From Glandiceps talaboti (lineage: Eukaryota > Hemichordata > Enteropneusta > Spengelidae): a stretch of 64,000 nt of DNA. The notes under the pieces were generated by a model. That model had not been told where the DNA came from. It did not search any database and saw only the letters and a program-made list of their open reading frames with translations. Positions 24,762 to 35,700 of the stretch are shown piece after piece. A program made the translations under genes and the position numbers. Positions within the stretch are counted from its first letter, which is position 1. Each line of letters opens with the position of its first letter. The stretch spans positions 1,031,646 through 1,095,645 of the forward strand of contig NC_135557.1 of NCBI RefSeq assembly GCF_964340395.1, in the 5' to 3' direction.

Positions 24762-24908
24762 TTGCGTTGTCTCTCTTCTTTCTTTCTTTGCCTTGATGAC
24801 AGTCAAGGGTCATTCTGCCACTCGTGATGAAGGGAATACCATCATATGCCACATTATCTATATCTTTGGCATTCTCCCTTAGATTCCGAAAAACTTTATG
24901 TGATTTAC
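24762..24908 (-). CDS. Exon candidate ii, CARF (ALS2CR8)-like domain
   Basis: The minus-strand frame is open from 25035 to a stop at 24748. The most exon-like part runs from an AG at 24909-24910 to a weak donor (GCAA|GTGAAC) and reads KSHKVFRNLRENAKDIDNV then AYDGIPFITSGRM and TLDCHQGKERKKRDNA. The Y-D-G-x-P-F ... L-D-C-H-Q-G block is typical of CARF-like domains just ahead of the K-K-L-G-C segment found at 15913-16029. Boundaries are uncertain. With this donor the phase (1) does not fit exon iii (0), so either an exon is missing, the boundary is wrong, or the locus is decayed. Confidence 0.45.
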
Positions 24909-25049
24909 CTATAGTTTTAGTGTTCAACATTATCATTAAATCTAATATTTGCATTGATACAGTGTCTGACAGATTACCTTTATAAATACCAGTTATATGG
25001 ACATATTTGTGTGTGTTAGAAAAAATGACATACATGGCATTTTTTAAAA

Positions 25050-25205
25050 CATTAGTTTCAATAATATTTATTCATAAATATTTCATTAAAAAAAATATAA
25101 TAATAGAATAAAAATAAAAATAATAAAATAAAATAAAAATAAATAATTACAGAAAATTAGTAATCAAATATTAACATCAAGAAAATTATGCATTATAACT
25201 ATTAA
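25050..25205. other. A/T-only low-complexity tract
   Basis: An AAATAAA/AAAATAAT-rich stretch (about 25078-25150) ahead of the TTAA-flanked element. No coding signal. Confidence 0.6.
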
Positions 25206-25549
25206 AGTGGCCATATGGATGAGAATTTGGTATTTATTTTGGATTTTTATTTGATTAAACAAATTCACTATGTTTTTCTGATTAAAAAAATAATGTGAAA
25301 TAACATATACTAAGTCTATGTTCACAACTCAATAAACTAAAAACATTAAACAATGTATAAAATGTTTGTTATTGTATGTACAATAACAAACTTTTTACAC
25401 TTTTTCCATCTTTTTGCAATGTATTGAGTTATGAACATGGACTTGGTATATGCTCTTTTGCATTATTTTTTCAAGTATAAAAACATAGTGAATTTGTTTT
25501 ATCAAATAAAAATCCAAATAAATACCAAATTCTCATCCATATGGCCACT
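25206..25549. mobile_element. Palindromic MITE flanked by TTAA
   Basis: A 344-bp element whose halves are inverted copies of each other (about 170 bp each, imperfect). The ends are AGTGGCCATATGGATGAGAA and the complement. TTAA stands at both borders (25202-25205 and 25550-25553). TTAA target sites are used by piggyBac and some Kolobok-type elements. No transposase is present, so it is non-autonomous. A degenerate relative ending in TTATGGCCACTTTGAA lies at about 6230-6350. Confidence 0.75.
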
Positions 25550-25553
25550 TTAA

Positions 25554-26164
25554 CAACAGGAATAATAAAACAACATAATGGCATACAAAAAACACTACAT
25601 TCTTAAAAATACGTTTATTTATAAAATGTTTTATTCAATAAATTAAAAACAAGTATAAATTATGAGTGAGTGAGGAAGAAATAAAATAAAGGTAAAATGA
25701 CACTTTAAAAAAACCAAGTTAACAAAATATAAAATAAAACAAAATCTTATGCTATCATGATCTGTGAGATACATATCAATAAAAGATTCAAAATAAGATA
25801 TAAATGAAATCATTACATGTACACAAAAGAACTTGTTGGAAATGAGTTATTTCAAAATACATTCACTAGTTATTATTAGAAAAAAAAACCCAGAATAACC
25901 CAAAAAATAAAAGCAAAATCTTGGTTATTTGTCAATGAAAAACTATTATATATGACAAATTAAATATCATACTATTAAAACATGTGTATTATTATTATTA
26001 AAAAACAACAAGAAAAACTATTATATATGACAAATTAAATATCATACTATTAAAACATGTGTATTATTATTATTAAAAAACAACAAGAAAAACTATCTAA
26101 ATAAGCTGAATATTTATGTCATGAAATTACCGGCTACCTACCAATAACGTCTCTAAATGTATAC
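25554..26164. other. AT-rich spacer with a short tandem duplication
   Basis: A segment of about 83 bp (GAAAAACTATTATATATGAC... to AAAACAACAA) is duplicated side by side at about 25936-26090. Otherwise AT-rich and featureless. Confidence 0.5.
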
Positions 26165-26264
26165 CAAACGACTTTGTAGATGGTAAACACAAAATTTAGA
26201 GTGTGTTTCGATCTCAAATACACGAATCAGTTTTAATGCCTCTTCGACGTTGATTACATAGCCA
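26165..26264 (-). CDS. Exon candidate i, CARF (ALS2CR8)-like domain
   Basis: The minus strand reads GYVINVEEALKLIRVFEIE then THSKFCVYHLQSRL between a possible acceptor (GTGATTACAG) and a possible donor (TTTG|GTATAC). A stronger donor (TTATTG|GTAGGT, exon end 26142) exists, but the frame meets TAG before it. The E-E-A-x-x-x-I-R-x-F-E-x-x-T-x-x-F pattern is how CARF-like domains begin, and the block lies 5' of exons ii and iii in the correct order. Its 5' edge is only about 400 bp from the GK start codon on the opposite strand, so further 5' exons would have to overlap GK. A fragment or decayed copy is also possible. Confidence 0.4.
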
Positions 26265-26405
26265 CTGTAATCACAGGCACTCGAATCAATGTGTATGATT
26301 TAAAAAATAAATGTATGTATGTAAATAATAATAGTCTTATTTACATACATGTTTTTTTTTCTACACATTGATTCGAGTGATTGTGACTGTAATCATCTGT
26401 GCGTT
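26250..26405. repeat. Inverted duplication next to exon candidate i
   Basis: TTGATTACATAGCCACTGTA ... CACTCGAATCAATGTGTA (26250-26298) recurs as a degraded reverse complement at about 26363-26398. The arms surround AAATGTATGTATGTAAATAA and its complement. The arm overlaps the 5' edge of exon candidate i, so part of a coding-like segment has been copied in inverted form. Confidence 0.65.
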
Positions 26406-26499
26406 CGATAAACTTTTCTCTCCACGTCATCTTGATTGTTGTTTGCAATAGCAAGTGTATGGATACTTACGTTGATTTGAAAAACAACTGGTAAATTAA

Positions 26500-26671
26500 T
26501 AAATATCTTTAAATTCCCGCTGCCAGTAATAGTCTCCGCCCACGTTGTGACGCTCCTGTCAAAACGCGCTAAGACCCCCCCGCGACCTGGTGCAGAACAT
26601 CCATAGAACAGCCACGGAGAAGGGTGCCCTCTATTTTGGTCTTTGCGTTGTTAAACCACGATCAGGAAAAT
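26500..26671 (+). promoter_or_regulatory. GK: Putative GK promoter and 5' UTR
   Basis: The local base composition changes from AT-rich to GC/CpG-rich just before the GK start (CTCCGCCCACG at about 26534, then several CpGs and a C-run at about 26575). No TATA box stands at a convincing distance. The start codon context is GAAAATATGA, with A at -3. The transcription start is not determinable from sequence; the 5' UTR probably begins between about 26560 and 26640. Confidence 0.45.
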
Positions 26672-26743
26672 ATGACTACCAACAGGGACATTGGGTCTTT
26701 GGTTGGAGCGGTCGATCAAGGTACAAGCAGTACTCGATTTTTG
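26672..26743 (+). CDS. GK: GK exon 1
   Basis: 24 codons starting ATG ACT ACC and ending CGA TTT TTG, before donor GTAAGT at 26744, phase 0. It encodes the start methionine and the [13 protein letters not shown] phosphate-binding motif. This ATG is chosen because it sits about a dozen residues before that motif, as in other animal GKs. The exon ends at the same RFL|VF position as I recall for vertebrate GK. Confidence 0.93.
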
Positions 26744-29679
26744 GTAAGTATCACACACTTGCATTCTAAAACTCAAGAATAATATTTAATACCTCAAATC
26801 TACGTAAGTAAACTGACAACTCACTAGCAGCGCGCAATTAACTAGCACTGCACAGTACGGGGACTTGGATCTATTTCTAGGGACTGCGCCCCGATAGTCG
26901 TAAATATGTACATCGATAACACATCGTTGTGCACAATATCAATATGTCAGTAATAACGAACGCTTTCACGAAAAATATACAATATCTTATAAACAGTTAT
27001 AGTATGGATATGCTATTAAACGTGTACTGCGAATACCTTCTGCTTGGGTGTAATGTACAGTTAACTAGACCAGATTTACAACCACACACACACACACACA
27101 CCATGTTAGTACCACCACCCACCGAGCACTCAATGTCGATAGAACTCTCGATAGTTCAGAGTGTCACATAACATTGTCGTTATATTTCATGTTGTTAACT
27201 ATTAACAGTAAACGTATATATATCAGACAATGCTGACAAGGTCGGTGCAAGTGTCAAAACACGATAGGCATAGCCGGTGTAAGGTTATACTTCTAGTACT
27301 ACTATACAATCCGACCACAACTATAAAGGTCACGGGGTTTGATCTCTGTTTGATAAATGTTGAGTACGTTGTGGTACCTGGATTCTTATTAATTATTTAC
27401 TAGATAGTTCAAGTTTGGATATATGGTAATATCTACACAGTAGTATAGCCATGATATAGTACACTCACTGTCGCAGTTTTCGGACAGATGTCGACTCGTA
27501 CCACGATCCTTGCTGTTTGCTCCGGAACTGTCATATTGTCATGCTCAAGCATTCATAGGAAAGATCTGGTGATACTAAAGATTTGATTTAGCACTAATTA
27601 TGTAGTAACGGTTTTGAGAGCACTATCGATTAATATTAGCGATCACAAAGTTACCGTATGTAACATCACTGCCGTAGTTGTCGGTGTTTTCGCTGAGATG
27701 TTACAAAATCACTTGAATATCATTTCGCTCTTATTTAAATCTACAAATATCTCAAATTAATATGCTCTTCCAGTGCTCAGTTGAAAGTAGATGACATTTT
27801 CCATGAAATCTTGTTGTTTTTTAAATGAAAATATGGTAGTTATCTGGAGCGAAGAAGTGTCAGATATCGGACAGTGTTCACGTTTGCGCGCCAAAGACAG
27901 AGACTGCCAAGTGATGCCTGAAGAACTGATTGATTCCCGGTGTTGATTTGGTAGTGGGATAGTGTTCATGATAATTCCTCAAAACTTGAAAATTAACTTT
28001 TGTGTATTGGTGATTCAAATACCACAATACCAAAGTTTTTGCCCAATATTTCAATCAAATGGAATTCGACATCCATAATTTACACAACAAATACGTAAAT
28101 CGGCATTGAAGTTCATGTTCGAATACCAATATTGTCATCCGATTACTAAATTATCGATGTAGGGTTATAAATTTGGGGACCATGTCATCCACAAACTTAC
28201 TTCTGACTTTAAACCCAGTTAAAAAAAAGACCCTAAGGAAAATAACTAAACAGCAATGATGGGTGTTAGTTATTTACAGTTTTTATCCAATAGTAATTGT
28301 CAAGTAACATGACCGTGGCCGAAAACTGCAACAGTGAGTGTAGTATTATACAACCCAGAACTCGGCAGGTTTAATTGTGTTAACATTGGTTATATTGACA
28401 TCATTCAGTTAACATTGGTTATATTGACATCATTCAGTTAACATTGGTTATATTGACATCATTCAGTTAACATTGGTTATATTGACATCATTCAGTTAAC
28501 CTTGGTTATATTGACATCATTCAGTTAACATTGGTTATATTGACATCATTCAGTTAACATTGGTTATATTGACATCATTCAGTTAACATTGGTTATATTG
28601 ACATCATTCAGTTAACATTGGTTATATTGACATCATTCAGTTAACATTGGTTATATTGACATCATTCAGTTAACATTGGTTATATTGACATCATTCAGTT
28701 AACATTGGTTATATTGACATCATTCAGTTAACATTGGTAATACTTAGTGGTGTAGATTATTTCATAACTAATAGTTAGTGATATGGATGCTATTTAGCTG
28801 AAAGCCTACATTATTTTGTTGCAGCATAGACAATGACACTGTGAAACAAGGAGATAACAGAAAACTCTGTCAGAATGCATGTGATATTTTACCCTAGTGT
28901 ACTATATGTAGGTGTTAGTATAGTTAGATGGCAGTATTAAATTCTGTACTTTCTTGTCCAGGTATTTGATGCCAAAACTGCAGAATTAATCAGTTTCCAG
29001 CAAGTAGAAATTGAACAGAAATTTCCCAAAGAGGGGTAAGTGATAATTGTTTAGGCTGTGCAAAGTAACAACTGTGTTTGACATCGTCAACGTATTTCCT
29101 TCCTTTGGCAGGAAAATGATTTAGATAAACAAGTATGTAAATGAGGTTAAATGGAGTCAAGACCTGGCTAAATGTCATTCTTTGGTCAGTTTGTACATGC
29201 AGAGAGAGATTACTCTTTCCATAATCTGTGGAAGTTTTTCAACACCAGTAATTTTGCGTCACTACTGTCACTCTTTCACTCAGCTTCCATAGCACTCCAC
29301 CAACTAGTCTAGTTCCTACACATACAAAATGTAGTCTAGTTTCGACTGCATTCTGATTTTACATGTAAACTAAGTTATCTTCACATTACATGTACACTAA
29401 GTTATCTTCACATTACATGTACACTAATTTATCTTCACATTACATGTACATGTACATGTATGTCTAGTTTCGACTGCATTCTGATTTTACATGTAAACTA
29501 AGTTATCTTCACATTACATGTACACTAAGTTATCTTCACATTACATGTACACTAAGTTATCTTCATTACATGTACATGTATGTCTAGTCAATGTCATTAC
29601 TCAAAGTGTGAAATGTACTGAGGTAGACAAAAAATTTTCACCTGTACATGTAGATCGCTAAAATGTGATGGGTTGCTGG

Positions 29680-29722
<43 letters not shown>

Positions 29723-32700
29723 CAAAGGGCAAACATTGTTAACCTTTCTCATGTTTCCAGGACTGATATGATATGCAAATGTGCAACTGAACTCCACCTC
29801 CAGTCTGCTTGAACTAAAATCACATGGGGGCACGACAGTTTGTTTATATACATTTTGTAAATGCTCTAGGGGGGGGGGAGCACAGAACTCTATGTGAGAG
29901 TGATGATATTGACTTGACGTATGCACTGTAGTGTGAAGATAATAAAGTATAAAATGGGAGTACGGTCATCAGGAACTACATTGTACATGTAGACTAGCCG
30001 CCACCTGTCGCTGTGTGTTAATAGCCGCCACCCATCATTGAGCGTTACTAGCCAGCACCCATCGTTGTGTGTTACTAGCCGCCACCCATCATTGTGCGTT
30101 ACTAGCCAGCACCCGTCACTGTGCGTTACTAGCTACCACGTGCCATTGTGCGTTACTAGCCGCCATCCGTCATTGTGACAATGTGCATTACTAGCTACCA
30201 CGCATCATTGTGCATTACTAGCCTCCATTCGTCATTGTCACAATGTGCGTTACTGGCTACCACGTGCCATTGTGCGTTACTAGCCGCCATCTGTTACCCG
30301 TCACCGTGCATTACAAGCCTCCACCCGTCATTTTCACAGTGAGCGTTACTAGCTGCCCTGTGTCATTGTGCATTACTAGCCTTCATCCATCATTGTGACA
30401 ATGTGCGTTATTAGCTGCCACGTGCCATTGTGCCTTACTAACTGCCACCCGTCATTGTGTGTTACTAGCCTCCACCTGTCATTGTGTGTTACTAGCCTCC
30501 ACCCATCATTGGGTGTTACTAGCCTCCACCTATCATTGGGTGTTACTAGCCTCCACCCATCATTGTGCATTACTAACCTCCATCCATCATTGTGTGTTAC
30601 TAACCTCCACCCATCATTGTGTGTTACTAGCCTCCACCCATCATTGTGCGTTACTAGCCTCCATCCGTCATTGTGTGTTACTAGCCTCCACCCATCATTG
30701 TGCGTTACTAACCTCCATCCGTCATTGTGTGTTACTAGCCTCCATCCATCATTGTGCGTTACTAACCTCCACCCATCATTGTGCGTTACTAACCTCCATC
30801 CGTCATTGTGCGTTACTAACCTCCACCCATCATTGTGTGTTACTAGCCTCCGCCTGTCATTGTGTTACTAGCCTCCACCCGTCATTGTGTGTTACTAGCC
30901 TCCACCCATCATTGTGTGTTACTAACCTCCACCCGTCATTGTGTTGCTAGCCTCCACCTGTCATTGTGCGTTACTAGCCTCCACCCATCATTGTGCATTA
31001 CAAGCCTCCACCCATCATTGTGTGTTACTAGCCTCCATCCATCAATGTGCGTTACTAGCCTCCACCCGTCATTGTGTGTTACTAGCCTCCACCCATCATT
31101 GTGTGTTACTAGCCTCCATCCATCAATGTGCGTTACTAGCCTCCACCCGTCATTGTGTGTTACAAGCCTCCACCCATCATTGTGTGTTACTAACCTCCAC
31201 CCATCATTGTGCGTTACTAGCCTCCATCTGTCATTGTGTGTTACAAGCCTCCACCTGTCATTGTGTGTTACTAACTGCCACCTGTCATTGTGTGTTACAA
31301 GCCTACACCCATCATTGTGTGTTACTAGCCTCCACCTGTCATTGTGTGTTACAAGCCTCCACCCATCATTGTGTTACTAGCCTCCACCCATCATTGTGTG
31401 TTACTAACCTCCACCCATCATTGTGTGTTACTAACCTCCATCCGTCATTGTGTGTTACTAACCTCCACCTGTCATTGTGTGTTACTAACTGCCACCTGTC
31501 ATTGTGCGTTACTAGCCGTTATTGACGTACATACATTCTTTGTACCTCTATGGTTTGTGGGAGGCCATTTCTGTACATAGCAGCAGGTCAACTAGTACAT
31601 GTATATCGGGGTAGTGTGTTGCCATATTCATGGTAAGTTTTGTTTAAGATTTACACTAGTATTTACATGTATGATGGGTGTGTTTGGATGACATGATAGC
31701 AAAATACAGAAGGAAGCAGTGCATTGAAAGAAATTGAAGGCATGTGGAGTCTTAGAAGATGAAAGTTTTGACGGAAGTCAATCAGCAAGACACATTTACA
31801 TATTGCATATTGTAAGTGACCGGTCAATTTCTCCAGCCTGGGGGGTGGGGGGGTGATGTATTCTTAAATTGGGCCAATAAAAAGTCACTGACCCCGCTAT
31901 CTGTAAAACCAAGAACAGGCTGACCTCCTATCACTTAATTCTAAAACATGATGACCCCCCGCCCCCCATATATAATATTATTATTATTATTATTTTTATT
32001 ATTATTTATTATTTTAATTTCTTAGAAAACGCACTACACATACGTCACAGTGCGATGTACAGAAACTCTAAAAAGAAATATGCAAAATTTAAAAATACAC
32101 AATGCAAGTGGTAGGGTAAAGAACACAGTCCTGCGGTGAAATAAATGTACAGCAAAGCAAAAACGAATAAATGATAGTACATATTAAAAAGATAGGTTTT
32201 CAAACCGCGTTTAAAAGACTCAAACATTCTTTGCAGTACGAATCTCTACAGGTAACATATTCCACAGTGATGGCGTGCAAACTGAAAAGGCTCTCTGGCC
32301 GTATGTCTTACTGAATGTACCGCGGGGTGAAATCAGACGTAACTTGTCTGCAGAGCGGAGATCTCTAGAAGGAACATACTGCTCTATCAGCTCTGTCAAA
32401 TACACTGGTGCAAAGCCTCTAATTACTTTAAAAGTAATTAACATAACCTTGAACTTAATACGTGCTTCTACTGGCAGCCAATGTAAATCAACTAATACAG
32501 GTGTAATATGGTCAAATTTACGGGAACGACTGACTAAACGTGCTGCAGCGTTTTGAAGAGATTGCAAACGGTGAAGCTGATCTTTGTTAATTCCATACAA
32601 AAGACTATTACAATAATCTAACTGAGTTGTTACAAATGCGTGGATCAATGTCTCGGTAGTGTCCTGATCGAGAAGTTTACGGATCTTGCCAATTCTGTAT

Positions 32701-35700
32701 AATGAGTAGTGGGCTTTTCTACAAACTTGGTTTATGTGATCGGACATAGTACCATTCCTGTTTAAAATCATGCCAAGATTACGGACCGAGTTCGAAGGGA
32801 TAATATCAATGTCACCGATCCTTAGGCTAGACAATTCCTTTGCATCAGGTTTCAAGCTTGATGAGAAATGGACAACTTCCGTTTTGTCATCGTTCAGAAT
32901 GAGTAGATTTGACTTCATCCAGCCACGTACATCGTTGATACATTTCTCGAGAGAGGTACGTACATCATCTGGTTGCCTACATATTCACATGACAGATATT
33001 TTTTATCGTGACTCAGTGTGGACAGCTTGACTGTCTTGCATCTACTTTATAAGAGCCCAGGTTAACACTATCATAATTATAACTATTGACTACACAGGGT
33101 AAATATATTCCAAAAGGAGTTTAATAGCATCTTGACAGTGAAAGGTATGGGAAAGCTTGAGTAGGGAATATGTACATCTCTTATGGGGTTTTTTAACTTT
33201 TAGGGGATCTCTCCCTAGAAGCCCAGGAGCTTTGTAACTCTCAAAAGTCAATTTTGAGACTATTCAGACATTTTCAGACAATAATTTCCAAGCTTTACAA
33301 GACAGCACCAACATGTAAAAAGCAACTATATAGGGTTGAAATATTTTTGAAATATACTTTCAAAGTTTGATAGCATCTTGACAGTAAGATATATATATAA
33401 AACCAAGGTGTATTATCAAGGTACATGTATGGCCTAAGCCACCTTTATATAAAACCAAGGTGTATTATCAAGGTACATATATGGCCTAAGCCACCTTTAT
33501 ATAAAACCAAGGTGTATTATCAAGGTACATGTATGGCCTAAGCCACCTATATATAAAACCAAGGTGTATTATCAAGGTACATGTATGGCCTAAGCCACCT
33601 TTATATAAAACCAAGGTGTATTATCAAGGTACATGTATGGCCTAAGCCACCTTTATATAAAACCAAGGTGTATTATCAAGGTACATGTATGGCCTAAGCC
33701 ACCTTTATATAAAACCAAGGTGTATTATCAAGGTACATGTACGGCCTAAGCCACCTTTATATAAAACCAAGGTGTATTATCAAGGTACATGTATGGCCTA
33801 AGCCACCTTTATTAGCTCCGCTGGCAGCGAAAGCTGAAAGCGTAGCTTTAGGTATAGGTGGGTATTGAGGTATAGAGAGTAGAGTGAATCATAGGTGTCC
33901 GTCAAACTTTTATATTTTTACTATCTACTCCGGAAGTGACAGTCGGAATTCTTCGATATTTGGTGTGCATGTTCCCTGGGGGAGGCTATTCAGATTTGTT
34001 CATGCCAAGTTGATCTGTGCCATTTTCAATTTTTTATGATTTTTTTTCATAAAATGTCATTTTCATCAACTCCTTGAAAACCTCTTATTAGATTGCTTTG
34101 ATATCTGGCGTGTTGATGCGCAGGGGGTAGCTTACTCAGATTTGTTAATTTCAAGTCAGCACATCCTCATTTTTATTTTTTATGATTTTTTTTTTGTAAT
34201 TTGAAAAAAAAATGAATATGTTAATGAGCATAATGACCGATGCCATATTGGAAATCAGTCGACGAGACTTTAAGTAAACTGCCACTTTTCAAAAGACACT
34301 ATTGACGTCAAACAAGCAATGTAATATGTGCTATAGTCATAATTCTACGCATTGGGCGCCCAAATGACAAGCGTTTGTTCGAAACAGGGTTGTAAACTTC
34401 AAATCCAATTCTGCACCCTTCTACATAATCAGCCAGTCCGCAACATCCTCATTTGCATACTCTATCCTGATTCGACCAGAAGCTGAAGGTGACCTCATTT
34501 GACCGAGCGATTTTCCACAGCAAGTATCTTGAGTATCAACACAGGACGTTCTTGGTACTCACTAAAATCACACTTCAGACCCACTATAAAAGTGTGATGT
34601 TTTCAGATAACATGTAACTTGTGGTTAATTCTATATTGTCGTGCAATTTGGAATGACAGTGAACCAGAATTCAGACAACTTGCGTAAGGAAGGGCATGCC
34701 AGGCATGCGGTTGAAGTTATGGCCGACAGTTCACATGTAAAGTTAAACGACATGAACGTGTCTTGCCTTTCCAAAATGCAAATATTTGGCAAGTAAAAAT
34801 AATTAAAATAATTACAACTTTAATTTGGCTTCAGACTTTGCATTATGTTTTGCGTATCTTTCCCCGTTTTACATGTAAATCCGAAAAGGTTCTCTCTCAT
34901 CATGTCATCAGTGTCAGTGATCATACCGTGCGGGGCTGCTTTGAGTACGAGCGAAGTGAGGCATGTTGAGGTATTTTGTTGAGAATTATAAATATTGCGA
35001 AATGTCAAGTACAAGGTTTAAATACAATGGAATGATGAAAAAAATGGCAGAGTCTGCTGACAGGCGCCGGTCACAAGAAACACTGTGAATTAAAATATCA
35101 GATGATGTATGTATTAATCGCCAACAATCCACCCGTATGCACGAGGGACTAACCCGGAAGCAAGTCGTTAACGCTGTCAGCCATACGTTACAGTGGTAAC
35201 ATCGTCCGAGAAATCGCTGCGTTCAGAGTGTCATTATTCACAGAATTGTTGTTTTCGAGTGAAAACCCGTCTTGAATTGTATAACTCTAACAAATGAAGA
35301 CATGTCAAGTTATATTTTGAAAGTTGTATCGCTAGTTTGAGACGATTTTCTCACGTACTATACAAATGTAGTACTATCGAGGCTTACTTGGAAGTAGTAG
35401 GACCTTACTCCAGTTCATCGGGAAGTTTAGCCAGTCCGATAATTCTTTCTGGTTTAGTTTACAACACTTTTGATCACGCAGATTTTGTTGTTGTGATGAA
35501 AAGAAATAAAAAAAAAGATCATTTCAACCATTTCGCTGTGTTTTCTTTGTGAAAGGTAACCGAACATAAACGAGTGTTACCACTGTAACGTATGGCTGAG
35601 AATGACTCTCTTCCGGGTACTTGAGATTGTCGCCGTACGGAAACTAAGATGGCGATTAATGCATTTCTTCCCTATATATATCTACCACAACTAGTACAAG

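Noticed and set aside
30395-31580. Open frames of 150-190 codons (H-P-S-L-C-V-T-S-L repeats)
   Set aside because: 27-bp minisatellite in intron 2, several frames open at once.
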